A DNA stretch of 54,176 bases, taken from an uncultured Bacilli bacterium (GTDB lineage: Bacteria > Bacillota_I > Bacilli_A > RFN20 > CAG-449). The position numbers were made by a program, and so were the translations under genes. The stretch spans positions 1 through 54,176 of the forward strand of contig CANQCZ010000007.1 of assembly GCA_947591215.1 (NCBI GenBank), in the 5' to 3' direction. Each line of letters begins with the position of its first letter. Within the stretch, counting starts at the first letter, position 1. The notes under the pieces are model-generated. The model was given only the letters and a program-made list of their open reading frames with translations, ran no database searches and was not told the origin of the DNA. Below, piece after piece: positions 1 to 9,346 of this stretch.

Positions 1-23
1 ATTAATTGCCCCTAATTAATAAA

Positions 24-66
24 AATGGACACGCTAATAGCAATAAGAGCTATTAACAAGTCCATT
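24..66. other. Nested inverted repeat (hairpin), possible minus-strand terminator
   Basis: AATGGAC (24-30) pairs with GTCCATT (60-66), and inside it AATAGC (36-41) pairs with GCTATT (49-54). Read on the minus strand the outer stem runs into a short T tract, as a weak terminator would. No minus-strand gene lies just to the right, so it may end a small transcript or belong to a gene beyond the left edge. Confidence 0.4.
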
Positions 67-68
67 GT

Positions 69-88
69 AAAAAAACAAGGTTTTTTTT
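69..88 (+). terminator. Short A/T hairpin with T run
   Basis: A run of seven A then C (69-76) pairs with G plus seven T (80-87) around an AAG loop. It could terminate a plus-strand transcript entering from the left edge. The stem is almost all A-T, so this is weak. Confidence 0.3.
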
Positions 89-194
89 ATATTTTATAGA
101 ATTAAGTTGCAAACGTGGCATACAATAGTTAAAATCAAATTTACTATAATTTAAATTCCATTAATTTTATAGTTTTAAAAAGGAGGAAAAATTT

Positions 195-1706
195 ATGGAT
201 AAAAGGAAACTATTATTGGTATCAATAACACTTTTGGCGTTAGGTGCATGCGCTAATGGTGAAACTGATACATCGCTCTCAACAGTGGAATCTTCTTATA
301 ATTCCGAGCAACCTTCTTCTGAATCTTCCGCTACGACTAATCCTACCGATAGTTCTAGTGAAAGTGAATTTGAATTTAGCGAAGAAGATTTGAACAATGC
401 CTTGAATGGAATTTCAGAAGGTGTAACTCTTCAAGAATATATTTTCATGCGCGATCCGTCTTGGCCGGACAACTATCCCGATACTCAGTATCAATCAATA
501 AAAAAATTCACATACAATGCCTATAGTTCTATAGATTATTATGTATTAGGAGACGACTTAAGTTTACCTCAAAGCGAAACTATCTATTATGCCGATCCCG
601 ATAATCTTGGCTATTTATCAGAAATTACTCTGGGACTTGATAATAAGTTAATTATAAACCAATACGATTTAAAATTTCATGAAAGTATCTTCCAAAACTT
701 TCTTGCCGAGTTAGATTCAAGCTATTTTACAGTTACCAGTTCCGGTTATAGTTTATCGGATTTCGAATATGCTAATTACTATATGGGTTATATTACCGGA
801 TTCAGTGTAATGGAAGACTTTGAAATTGATAATGGTGTATTTTACACTCGTAATTTTGATATTAACAGATTGCTTTTCACCACTCAAGACGGGCAATTTA
901 ACTTTATCGAATTTGACGCGACTTTATATGGTTCCATCGTTTATAGTAATAATCCTGAAGAAAACGATGAATTCAGTTATAGCTTTACCGCTTTTTATGA
1001 TGTTTACGACAACAATAACACCACTGTCGATCTTCCGACACCGATCGAATCCGATGGTGAAGATAAATCTGACTTAGAAGCAGCTTTCAATAAATTAGGT
1101 CATAACTATACTGCAAATATCACTTTTGAAAACACTTATTCAGAAGGTTATACAACTTATGTAGAAAAATACACTGAAGATGCTATCTATTATCAAAACG
1201 ATAACATGGGACTAATGCGTAATGGTGAAGGCCTTAAGCTCTTCTCACTCGATGGTGAACAACAAATCGTCGAAGAAGAAACTAGTGAAGCCTTGTCACA
1301 ACTTTCTATCGATCGTTACTTCCAATTCCCAAATATTTCATTAGATTTAATCGAAAAATCATCTTTCGATGAATATGCTTCTCAATTTACCGAAGAATAC
1401 TATAGTGCCATTGAAGAAGAATACGGAGATTGTACTTTCTATGTCTTTAAAGATGATGTTACTAATCAATCCTCTTTGTTGAGATCTATGTTCTATGCAG
1501 GATATTACTATTACACTGTTATTGACGGAACTGACTACTTTGACCTTCTCTTTAATTTTTTCTTCATCATTGACGCTGAAGGAAATTTAAGTATTGAATT
1601 TAGTACCGTTCAAGGTGAAGCTTATGGATCAAATGGTATTTATTACGCTTTCCCAATTGTAGAAATTACCTACGATAATATCGGCACTACCACCATTGGA
1701 GCTTAA
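195..1706 (+). CDS. Secreted lipoprotein of unknown function
   Basis: A 503-residue exported protein with a Lys/Arg-rich N terminus, a hydrophobic stretch and a lipobox (LGAC, Cys at about residue 19), so it should be lipid-anchored on the outer face of the membrane. A Ser/Thr/Glu-rich linker follows (about residues 22-65), typical of a spacer between membrane and folded domain. The rest is acidic and unusually rich in Tyr and Phe, with two similar halves possible (about 90-280 and 290-500, each containing YT/NITF-like strands). The start is fixed by AAAAAGGAGG seven bases upstream. It stands alone and ends in a bidirectional terminator. I recognise no family; LolA/LppX-like lipid-binding folds are one possibility, not shown. 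Confidence 0.75.
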   Translation: MDKRKLLLVSITLLALGACANGETDTSLSTVESSYNSEQPSSESSATTNPTDSSSESEFEFSEEDLNNALNGISEGVTLQEYIFMRDPSWPDNYPDTQYQSIKKFTYNAYSSIDYYVLGDDLSLPQSETIYYADPDNLGYLSEITLGLDNKLIINQYDLKFHESIFQNFLAELDSSYFTVTSSGYSLSDFEYANYYMGYITGFSVMEDFEIDNGVFYTRNFDINRLLFTTQDGQFNFIEFDATLYGSIVYSNNPEENDEFSYSFTAFYDVYDNNNTTVDLPTPIESDGEDKSDLEAAFNKLGHNYTANITFENTYSEGYTTYVEKYTEDAIYYQNDNMGLMRNGEGLKLFSLDGEQQIVEEETSEALSQLSIDRYFQFPNISLDLIEKSSFDEYASQFTEEYYSAIEEEYGDCTFYVFKDDVTNQSSLLRSMFYAGYYYYTVIDGTDYFDLLFNFFFIIDAEGNLSIEFSTVQGEAYGSNGIYYAFPIVEITYDNIGTTTIGA

Positions 1707-1728
1707 AATTTAATTTTAAGAATTTAAA

Positions 1729-1764
1729 AGAGACGATTAACTTTAAGTTACTCGTCTTTTTTTT
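1729..1764. terminator. Bidirectional terminator
   Basis: AGACGA (1731-1736) pairs with TCGTCT (1752-1757), with A's before and eight T's after. It separates the convergent lipoprotein and GGDEF-EAL genes. Confidence 0.8.
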
Positions 1765-3535
1765 AAGCTTTCAATTTTCCAACTCGTTTTTTATTAGGCA
1801 ATCCAATAGTATCTTTGGATTTCGGACATAGCAATGTGGAAGAAATATAATCTATTTTAAGCTTTATTAAAGCTTCAATAGTGGGCATCGAATTGATATT
1901 GAAAGCAATGATTTGCAACTTGCTAAGATGTAATTTATTTAATAAATCATTCAAAAACACCTTGGTCTGAGTATCTTTGGCAATATCTTTAACCAACGCT
2001 TCATCGATAATGGCAAAAGTAAAATCTTTAAAGCATTTTTCAATCGATTCGGTTCCAAAATGTGAAATTCTTAATGCCAAGGCCGAATCACTTTTTTTAA
2101 TGATTTTTAAAAGCTTTTCTAAATTGTTGCCTTCTTTAACCCAATTTTCCAAATCGATATCACTGATGCTAAACACCGGTTGCACTTGTTTAGAAGCGTT
2201 AATCAGCGCGTTTTCGAATTTTTTTAAAATTCCACTATAAGTGATGGGAAGATCGATAATCATAAATGGGTGCTTATTTGACAACAACGATTTACCACCG
2301 ATATTTTGATAATTTAGCAATGAATTTTTAATTAAAAGATCATATAAACGGAAATCATTATTTGACAAACGGGCAAACTCAAAAATTTCTCGTAATGATT
2401 TGATTTTTGAATTAGTGCTAATAAATTCACAAGCCAATCCGGCCATTTTAGCCACTTTAATTTCAAATAATGGCGATAACATATAAGCAAAATCATTATT
2501 TTCAATAATTTTAGAGACTTCTTCTACCATTACATTGCGATAATTCTGTGCTAAATTAATTGTCTCGTCGAAGATCATCACGTGATCGCTATAATCTGAT
2601 TGTTGCGAATACTTTGAAGTTTGACGAGCAATTAAAATCATATCATCGACATTAGAGCGACTTCCTTTTTGACATGTAACACCAATTTGAAAATCATAAT
2701 CTTTACCTAAAGAATTTATCTTGATAAATTTAATGATCTCCTTTTCAATTAAATAACCTAATGCATATACATCGTTTTTACGTTTTTCTTTGTAATCTAC
2801 AATTAAAATTTCATTAGAATTAGAAAGCATGATATCACGCTTAGGATTCATTAGTTTCACTAATCTATTGATTAACTGCGAAACTAAAATGGAACTGACA
2901 TTTTCTTCTTCGCTAAATTCCGAATTATTATAAAATCTTACTAGAAAAATGTTGACAGGTTCTGAATCCGCCAAACGTTGTACATGGCGTTTAACCTCTT
3001 CTAATGAACGAATTACCATTTTACGATTGTGTTTATAATGCAACGTTTTACTCACTTCGAATAACAGATGAGATTCAAGGTGAATTAATTTTTTCTTGTA
3101 GTTGATGCTTGTCGCTTGCAAGATAGAGTCGACATTCATTCTAAAAGGATTGATGTAAATTTGACATTCAATGACGTGTGGAACCATATGATTGGTTTTT
3201 TCCAACTCTTTAAGCCACACAGAGATTTTCTTTTGATCTAACGAAGAAAATTTTTGTAAAAATCTTTCAGTAGAAATCACTCTAAAATGTTTGATATTCC
3301 ATCGATCAAAATAACGAACAGTGTTGTTTTTATAATCTAAAGTGAAGCGACGAATATTTCTTTCATCGCGAGCACGCGCAAAGCGCCGTGAAATTTTCTG
3401 CGGGCGAAATAAAAATAAACGAAATAAAAGGAAAAATAATATCAGTACCACCACGCCAAAAATAATGTATATAGTTAGTGGTACCTTATGCAAAAAATCG
3501 GTTACATCCTTCCAATTTAGTAAAACTTTAAACAT
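1763..3535 (-). CDS. Membrane-anchored degenerate GGDEF-EAL protein
   Basis: 590 residues. One transmembrane helix near the N terminus (about residues 18-45) is followed by an Arg-rich juxtamembrane stretch, so the bulk is cytoplasmic. Residues of about 190-325 follow the GGDEF fold, but the active loop reads SNSNEILI where GG(D/E)EF is expected. Residues of about 345-580 follow the EAL fold in order: a SPLFEI segment for the usual QPI, LACEF for EALLR, ISHFGTESIEKC for the DDFGTGYSSL loop, FAIIDEALVKDI for the KID segment, and FNINSMPTIEALIKL for EGVE. Nearly all catalytic and metal residues are replaced, so synthesis or hydrolysis of c-di-GMP is unlikely; a sensory or scaffold role is inferred. 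AAAGGTGA precedes the chosen ATG at 3535; a GTG nine bases upstream overlaps that site and is less likely. Confidence 0.7.
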   Translation of the reverse strand: MFKVLLNWKDVTDFLHKVPLTIYIIFGVVVLILFFLLFRLFLFRPQKISRRFARARDERNIRRFTLDYKNNTVRYFDRWNIKHFRVISTERFLQKFSSLDQKKISVWLKELEKTNHMVPHVIECQIYINPFRMNVDSILQATSINYKKKLIHLESHLLFEVSKTLHYKHNRKMVIRSLEEVKRHVQRLADSEPVNIFLVRFYNNSEFSEEENVSSILVSQLINRLVKLMNPKRDIMLSNSNEILIVDYKEKRKNDVYALGYLIEKEIIKFIKINSLGKDYDFQIGVTCQKGSRSNVDDMILIARQTSKYSQQSDYSDHVMIFDETINLAQNYRNVMVEEVSKIIENNDFAYMLSPLFEIKVAKMAGLACEFISTNSKIKSLREIFEFARLSNNDFRLYDLLIKNSLLNYQNIGGKSLLSNKHPFMIIDLPITYSGILKKFENALINASKQVQPVFSISDIDLENWVKEGNNLEKLLKIIKKSDSALALRISHFGTESIEKCFKDFTFAIIDEALVKDIAKDTQTKVFLNDLLNKLHLSKLQIIAFNINSMPTIEALIKLKIDYISSTLLCPKSKDTIGLPNKKRVGKLKA

Positions 3536-3675
3536 TGTTCTCACCTTTTTATATTATAAATTTTTCAATTTAATATTAAAAGAAATAAATCGCTTGATAT
3601 AAATTCAACGAATTGAAAAAAGATTTGTAATTTTTATTTAAATCACTTTAAAATTTGCTATAATACAATGGCAAC

Positions 3676-3766
3676 GGAAGAATACCCAAGAGGCCGAAGG
3701 GACTAGTTTCGAAAACTAGCAGGAGATTCACGTCTCGCGAGGGTTCGACTCCCTCTTCTTCCGCCA
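3676..3766 (+). tRNA. tRNA-Ser(CGA)
   Basis: The acceptor GGAAGAA (3676-3682) pairs with TTCTTCC (3756-3762), followed by discriminator G and an encoded CCA (3764-3766). The anticodon stem CTAGT/ACTAG (3703-3707, 3715-3719) holds loop TTCGAAA with anticodon CGA at 3710-3712, reading UCG. A long variable arm (GAGA/TCTC) marks a class II tRNA, and the T arm GAGGG-TTCGACT-CCCTC is canonical. A TATAAT at 3659-3664 is a plausible -10. Confidence 0.97.
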
Positions 3767-3778
3767 TGAAAATAAACG

Positions 3779-3801
3779 CGAACCATAAGGTTCGTTTTTT
3801 T
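3779..3801 (+). terminator. Terminator of tRNA-Ser
   Basis: CGAACC (3779-3784), loop ATAA, GGTTCG (3789-3794), then seven T's. It lies 12 bases after the tRNA CCA end and before the GIY-YIG gene. Confidence 0.9.
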
Positions 3802-3824
3802 GAAATGAAGTAAAGGAATCTTTT

Positions 3825-5096
3825 ATGGGGAAAAAAGTTCTAATTTCGGCAACAAAAATTAAAAAAGCAATATCTGCTTCAAACCGATTAATAAAGGAAA
3901 AAAACAACGATTTACTCATCAAGGCACAAAGTGGTAAAGAAAAGATTAAAAAGCCACAATATGCTTTAGATAATGTTGATTTTGATTTGGAAAGTAGAGT
4001 CACTCGAATAAATTTTATTCAAAAACAGGAATATCGAACAATTGAAAGATATATCACAAAAAATTATGTTAAATATCCAATATACTCCAATTGGAAAATT
4101 CATGAAAAAAAGATAAAAAAAGTTATTAAATTAACTAATTCAACATTAGAATCATTAAATAAAAATGAAGATTATTTAATAAGAACATTTGCTAATGAAA
4201 TTCTTGAAACGATCGGTAATCCAGAAATATTCCCTTCCTGGTATCTAAAAGAATATTTACAAACTGAGCACATAAAACAAATTAAGTCTCTAACCGATAA
4301 ATTATTAACGTATGAAAATGAGCAATTAAATACCATAAAAAAATTACAACAACAAATAAAACTCTCTGAAGATAAATTATTTTCTTCAAAAATAATAATG
4401 AACTTTAAAAAGAAAAAGTCACAAAAACGAAAGAAAAAATTAGAAAAGCTCAAAAATAAACAAAATAACTTTTTCAAAACTTTTTTTACACTTGGTCTTT
4501 ATAAATGTTACATTTCTAAGAGAAATGTTGCTAGAATCGAAAAAAATATTAAAAAACTGAATAATTATATTGAAGAATTAAACAAAAATATCATCGAGAA
4601 CGAAATTTTAGTAAAGCAAGATAAAGAATCAATACAAAATATTGAACAAGATCTAGATGATAAGAAAAGGAATTTTGAAGTCTTAAAGCAAATCGAAGAA
4701 GAAAAATATGCTTTTAAAATTTCAAAAGTACAACCATTAGAAAATAGTTTGAAATCCAATTCCGATTTTATTATGCTAAAGCAATTCAATGGATATGCAT
4801 ATAAAAAAATCATTGGTTGTTATATTATTCATAATCGCGAGAATGACAAATATTACGTTGGACAATCCAAAGATATATACAAGCGTATTAAGCAGCATTT
4901 TAAAGGTACCAAACCTAATAATATTAGTTTTGCTGAAGATTATTATAATTCACTTTTTTTAAACAAAGATGAGTTATTTGAAATAAAAATTATCGAATGT
5001 CAAACTAAAGATGAATTAGATAATATGGAAAAAAATTTAATTCAAAAATACGATTCTTTGAATAGCGGATACAATAAAACAAGCGGCAATATATAA
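3825..5096 (+). CDS. Coiled-coil GIY-YIG nuclease domain protein
   Basis: 423 residues. The C-terminal 90 residues are a GIY-YIG endonuclease domain: CYI at about 332-334 (the GIY strand), YVGQS at about 344, an Arg in YKRIKQH, the catalytic-type Glu in NMEKNLIQKY, and a closing GYNKTSG Asn. The acidic and basic residues needed for hydrolysis are present. The N-terminal 330 residues are Lys/Glu-rich and mostly helical, with long coiled coils (about 150-215 and 240-310) broken by a short aromatic stretch near 219-235. This is neither UvrC nor a typical intron-homing enzyme. It starts 24 bases after the tRNA-Ser terminator, with AAAGGA upstream of the ATG. It is more A-rich than its neighbours, which hints at acquisition, but no copy of the tRNA 3' end follows it. 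The target and role are unknown. Confidence 0.8.
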   Translation: MGKKVLISATKIKKAISASNRLIKEKNNDLLIKAQSGKEKIKKPQYALDNVDFDLESRVTRINFIQKQEYRTIERYITKNYVKYPIYSNWKIHEKKIKKVIKLTNSTLESLNKNEDYLIRTFANEILETIGNPEIFPSWYLKEYLQTEHIKQIKSLTDKLLTYENEQLNTIKKLQQQIKLSEDKLFSSKIIMNFKKKKSQKRKKKLEKLKNKQNNFFKTFFTLGLYKCYISKRNVARIEKNIKKLNNYIEELNKNIIENEILVKQDKESIQNIEQDLDDKKRNFEVLKQIEEEKYAFKISKVQPLENSLKSNSDFIMLKQFNGYAYKKIIGCYIIHNRENDKYYVGQSKDIYKRIKQHFKGTKPNNISFAEDYYNSLFLNKDELFEIKIIECQTKDELDNMEKNLIQKYDSLNSGYNKTSGNI

Positions 5097-5119
5097 AATA
5101 TGAAAATAAATCCTTTAAT

Positions 5120-6409
5120 TTAAATATTCACTTTTTCCTTTTCTAAATTCTCTCTTGCAATCGATAACATCAATTTTATGCGATTTTCTTGGTTAACTTT
5201 TGGAGCTCCTGCATCATAATCGACTGCCACAATATTGGCTTTAGGATTAGTTTCGACAATTTTTCGAATCATGCCTTTTCCCGCAATATGATTCGGTAAG
5301 CATCCAAATGGCTGAGTACAGACGATATTATGATATCCGCTTTCAACTAGCTCTAACATCTCCGCCGTCAAAAGCCACCCTTCTCCCATTTTCGTTCCAT
5401 AACCAATTACCCCATCAACTAAAGATTTAGTGTGATAATAGCGACTTGGTGCAACAAATTCATCATATCTAGAAATCGAGGTGACTAAAGCATCTTCAAC
5501 TTTAAGACAATAATCCATTAGTATTTGACAGACTTTACGTTTTATTTTACTTCCCCCATAAAGTTTAATATCTTCCAATCTATTATCAATTTTAAATAGA
5601 ACAAATCCTAAAATTCCTGGTAAGTTGACTTCGCAATTTTCCTCTTCCAAAAATTTTTCAAGATTATTGTTTCCTAATGCCGCATATTTAACGTAAATCT
5701 CGCCTACTACGCCTACTTTCACTTTCTTTTCACTGCGGTCAACCTCTAAAGAATGAAAATCATCAGCGATTTTTATAAGGTTTTCTTTAATCTCCTTAAG
5801 TTTATAACCTTTAGATTGGTTAAGCATACTAACAATTTCATCTTGCCATTTTTTTACCAGACGATCCGTATCTCCGTCATTTATTTCATATGGGCGACAT
5901 TGATTTCTTAAACACATTAAACTATCGCCGTAAATTACTCCCGCCACGGCTCTTCTAATCATCCCTACAGTCAATTTAAAACCGGGATTTTTTTCCATAC
6001 CGGACAAATTAAGACTGATTACCGGTATTTGCTCCAATCCTGCTTTTTTCAATCCTTTTCTTAAAAGGTGAATATAGTTCGAAGCCCGACATCCACCGCC
6101 CGTTTGAGTAATCATCAATGCAACCTTATTGACATCGTAGCGTCCAGATTGTACAGCATTGATTAATTGACCGATTGAAAGGATTGCAGGATAGCAAGTA
6201 TCATTATGGACATATTTTAAACCTGTTTGTGCAATCTCCGGTCCGTTAGTTTCCAAAAGTTCACAATTGTAGCCCAGTTTTTTAAAAACTTTTCCTAAAA
6301 TTTCAAAATGAATCGGAGCCATCATCGGAAAAAGAATCGTGTAGTCTCTTCGCATTTGTTTAGTGAAAAGAAGACGACCGGTTTTTTTATCGTACTTTAA
6401 TTTTTCCAT
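5120..6409 (-). CDS. 2-hydroxyacyl-CoA dehydratase-like (HgdB/D-type) protein, partner of the activase
   Basis: 429 residues of the 2-hydroxyglutaryl-CoA dehydratase D-component superfamily. Conserved iron-sulfur-type cysteine motifs are visible: NDTCYPA near residue 70, GGGCRASNYI near 105, LRNQCRPYE near 170 and CTQPFGCLPNHIAGKG near 375. In many Firmicutes this region is the C-terminal part of a protein of about 1400 residues that begins with two BcrA/BadF ATPase domains; here it is a separate gene overlapping the end of the ATPase gene by 23 bases, so the two are translationally coupled. The start is set by AAGGAG seven bases before the ATG at 6409; an in-frame codon at 6430 lacks such a site. 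The substrate is unknown, and no separate dehydratase alpha or beta subunit or CoA transferase gene is nearby. Confidence 0.85.
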   Translation of the reverse strand: MEKLKYDKKTGRLLFTKQMRRDYTILFPMMAPIHFEILGKVFKKLGYNCELLETNGPEIAQTGLKYVHNDTCYPAILSIGQLINAVQSGRYDVNKVALMITQTGGGCRASNYIHLLRKGLKKAGLEQIPVISLNLSGMEKNPGFKLTVGMIRRAVAGVIYGDSLMCLRNQCRPYEINDGDTDRLVKKWQDEIVSMLNQSKGYKLKEIKENLIKIADDFHSLEVDRSEKKVKVGVVGEIYVKYAALGNNNLEKFLEEENCEVNLPGILGFVLFKIDNRLEDIKLYGGSKIKRKVCQILMDYCLKVEDALVTSISRYDEFVAPSRYYHTKSLVDGVIGYGTKMGEGWLLTAEMLELVESGYHNIVCTQPFGCLPNHIAGKGMIRKIVETNPKANIVAVDYDAGAPKVNQENRIKLMLSIARENLEKEKVNI

Positions 6410-9341
6410 TTTGATTCTCCTTTCTTTCAAGGGCCGAAAGTAAGGAACGAATTCTGATCTTTACAGCACCTAAATTTGTGATTTCGTCGATTTTAATTTG
6501 AGTGTATATTTTATTGGCTTTTTCTAGAATATCGCGAACTTCGTCAGTCGTAATGGCATCGACCCCACATCCAAAAGAAACCAATTGAATTAAATTCATA
6601 TCTTTTTGATTTCTGATATAGCTCGCCGCATAGTAAAGTCTTGAATGATATGTCCATTGATTTAAGACATGTACATTAATCTTGTTTTTAACTTTGTTAG
6701 AAACCACATCTTCAGAAATAATCGCCACATCAAATGAAGATAACATCTTGTCGATACCATGATTAATTTCCGGGTCAAGATGATAAGGTCTTCCAGCCAA
6801 AACTAAAATCTGTTTTCCTTTCTCTCTAGCGCGCAAAATGATTTCATCACCTTTAATGCGTATTTTCGATAAATAATCATCATAGGCCTTATAAGCATTT
6901 TTTACCGCCTCTTGAACTTCTTTTAGCTCTAAATCCGGAAAATGAGGTTTCATATTTTCATAAAATTTAGATGCAAAATCTTTATGGCGATGTATCCCTA
7001 AATATGGCTTAATAAAGTCGATATTTTCTTTTTTCAAATCTTTAATGTTATTATTGATAACTTCAGAATAATAAGCAACGACCGGACAATTATAATGATT
7101 GTCACCTTTTTTCTCGTCAATATTATACGACATGCAAGGATAGAAAATCTTCTTCACGCCCATTCTTATGAGTTCTCTTATGTGCCCATGCATCAATTTA
7201 GCGGGGAAGCAAACCGTATCCGAAGGAATCGTGGTTTGACCATAAAGATATAGTTTTCTCGATGATAAAGGCGAATAGATCACTTTTATATCTAAACTAT
7301 TGAAAAGCACCGTCCAAAATGGTAAAAGTTCAAACATATTCAAACCCAAAGGAATTCCGATTTCACCACGTTTTCCTTTTGTATCGTCGCGATAACTTTG
7401 AAGCAAATTTAATTTATAACTATAAATGTTCAACTCATTGTCGACAACTTTTTTAGTAATCGGTCTTTCACATCGATTGCCGCCGATAAAACGACGCCCA
7501 TCATTAAAAATATTGATTGTGAGTCGGCAATGGTTTTCGCAAAGCCCACAATTCGTAACTTGAATCTTATGCGTAAATTGTTCCAATTCTTCAGCCGAAA
7601 TTAAAGTTGATTCTTTATTATTTTCACACATTAATTGAGCATAAAGCGCAGCACCATATGCACCCATCAAACCTGAGATATTTGGTCTTACGACCTCGAT
7701 TCCCATTTCCAATTCAAACGCTCTTAAAACGGCATCGTTTAAAAAAGTTCCACCCTGAACAACGACTTTTTTACCAAGCTCCTCCGGTGAAGAAGCACGA
7801 ATCACTTTATACAATGCATTTTTGACTACTGAAAGTGATAAACCTGCCGATATATCTTCAATTGAAGCTCCGTCCTTTTGTGCTTGCTTTACAGCCGAAT
7901 TCATAAATACCGTACATCTTGAACCTAAATTTACCGGACGTTTGGCAAATAGTCCTAATTTTGAAAATGATGCGATATCATAACCAAGTGCCGAAGCAAA
8001 AGTTTGTAAGAAACTACCGCATCCTGAAGAACACGCTTCATTTAAAAAGATATTATCGATGGTTCCATTATGAATTTTAAAACATTTGATATCTTGTCCA
8101 CCGATGTCAATGACAAATTCCACTTCCGGCATAAATTTCTTTGCCGCCATAAAATGCGCGATCGTTTCGACAATTCCAAAATCAACTTTAAAGGCATTCT
8201 TAATAATATCTTCACCATAGCCGGTAACCGCCGATGCTTTGATTTGAATATCAGGCTTAAGCTCATAAATTTCTTGCAAAAGGTCCTTGACAAGGGGTAC
8301 GGGATTTCCGGAATTAGACATGTATTTTGTGTAGTAGATGTTTTTCTTTTCATCCATAACGACACACTTCAAAGTGGTAGATCCAGCATCGATTCCTAAA
8401 TACGCCGGACCTTGAAGTTTTTCAAACGGATAAATAGCCACTTGCGCTTGATCATGACGTTTTTTAAAAGCGAGATACTCCTCTTCATTATTGAAAAGCG
8501 GTGGGCGAAAAGCAAAGTTTCCAAGATGCGAATAATTGCTAACTTTTTCAAGTAAAGTATCTAAATTAATGAGTTTATCTGACGCTAATGCAGCCCCTAA
8601 AGAAACATAATAAAGAGAATTTTTAGGGCAAGTTCCCTTGGTCTTTAAAACATCATCAAAGGCAGCGCGCAATTCACTGATAAATGTTAATGGTCCTCCC
8701 AAATAAAGAACATTTCCGCTGATTTCACGTCCTTGTGCCAACCCGGCAATCGTTTGATTGACGACAGCGTAAAAGATCGATGCAGAAATATCAGATTTTC
8801 TTCCGCCTTGATTTAAAAGCGGTTGAATATCGGTTTTAGCAAAAACGCCGCATCTTGAAGCGATTGTATATATTTTTTCATGGTTTTTTGCTAATTCATT
8901 CATTTCATCGATTGAAACATTCAAAAGAGAAGCCATCTGATCTATAAAAGCTCCAGTACCACCAGCACATGAACCATTCATACGGACTTCGACACCATTA
9001 TTCAAAAAAAGAATCTTAGCATCTTCACCACCTAATTCAATAATTGCATCAGTTTCAGGATTAAACAATTTTGCGGCAATTCTAGTGGCATAAACTTCTT
9101 GTACGAAAGGAAAGCCACAGTTCTCGGCAATTCCCATCCCGGCAGAACCGCTCAATGAAATTTTAACGTTTTCAATTCCATTCAAGACATCCTTTTTTAA
9201 AATTTTTAAAACTTCGGCAATTTTTTCGCTGATTTTCGATAGATGCCGCTCGTAAGAAGAATAAATTATTTCATTATTTTCATCAATAACGACACATTTT
9301 ATCGTCGTGGAACCTATATCTAAACCAACACGCAACTCCAT
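6387..9341 (-). CDS. Double BadF/BadG/BcrA/BcrD-type ATPase (acyl-CoA dehydratase activase-like)
   Basis: 984 residues. Two ASKHA ATPase domains are arranged in tandem: the first (about 1-260) starts with GLDIGSTTIKCVV and carries GGEDAK, NGSCAGGTGAF and SRCGVFAK; the second (about 313-575) has GIDAGSTTLKCVV, GGQDIKC, ACSSGCGSF and GSRCTVFMNS. The Cys residues in these motifs match the [4Fe-4S] ligands of HgdC-type activators, which use ATP hydrolysis to push electrons into a partner iron-sulfur protein. A DUF2229-like region follows (about 595-984) with a cysteine cluster CGLCENHC and NRCER. The natural partner is the HgdB-like product of the overlapping downstream gene. GGAGTAATATCT precedes the start, only 5 bases from the end of the upstream membrane-protein gene, so the three are one operon. 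The physiological substrate is not known. Confidence 0.9.
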   Translation of the reverse strand: MELRVGLDIGSTTIKCVVIDENNEIIYSSYERHLSKISEKIAEVLKILKKDVLNGIENVKISLSGSAGMGIAENCGFPFVQEVYATRIAAKLFNPETDAIIELGGEDAKILFLNNGVEVRMNGSCAGGTGAFIDQMASLLNVSIDEMNELAKNHEKIYTIASRCGVFAKTDIQPLLNQGGRKSDISASIFYAVVNQTIAGLAQGREISGNVLYLGGPLTFISELRAAFDDVLKTKGTCPKNSLYYVSLGAALASDKLINLDTLLEKVSNYSHLGNFAFRPPLFNNEEEYLAFKKRHDQAQVAIYPFEKLQGPAYLGIDAGSTTLKCVVMDEKKNIYYTKYMSNSGNPVPLVKDLLQEIYELKPDIQIKASAVTGYGEDIIKNAFKVDFGIVETIAHFMAAKKFMPEVEFVIDIGGQDIKCFKIHNGTIDNIFLNEACSSGCGSFLQTFASALGYDIASFSKLGLFAKRPVNLGSRCTVFMNSAVKQAQKDGASIEDISAGLSLSVVKNALYKVIRASSPEELGKKVVVQGGTFLNDAVLRAFELEMGIEVVRPNISGLMGAYGAALYAQLMCENNKESTLISAEELEQFTHKIQVTNCGLCENHCRLTINIFNDGRRFIGGNRCERPITKKVVDNELNIYSYKLNLLQSYRDDTKGKRGEIGIPLGLNMFELLPFWTVLFNSLDIKVIYSPLSSRKLYLYGQTTIPSDTVCFPAKLMHGHIRELIRMGVKKIFYPCMSYNIDEKKGDNHYNCPVVAYYSEVINNNIKDLKKENIDFIKPYLGIHRHKDFASKFYENMKPHFPDLELKEVQEAVKNAYKAYDDYLSKIRIKGDEIILRAREKGKQILVLAGRPYHLDPEINHGIDKMLSSFDVAIISEDVVSNKVKNKINVHVLNQWTYHSRLYYAASYIRNQKDMNLIQLVSFGCGVDAITTDEVRDILEKANKIYTQIKIDEITNLGAVKIRIRSLLSALERKENQNGKIKVR

Positions 9342-9346
9342 AGATA

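Noticed and set aside
3756-5119. Genomic island with att repeats at tRNA-Ser
   Set aside because: No second copy of the tRNA 3' end was seen downstream of the GIY-YIG gene, and there is no integrase gene.
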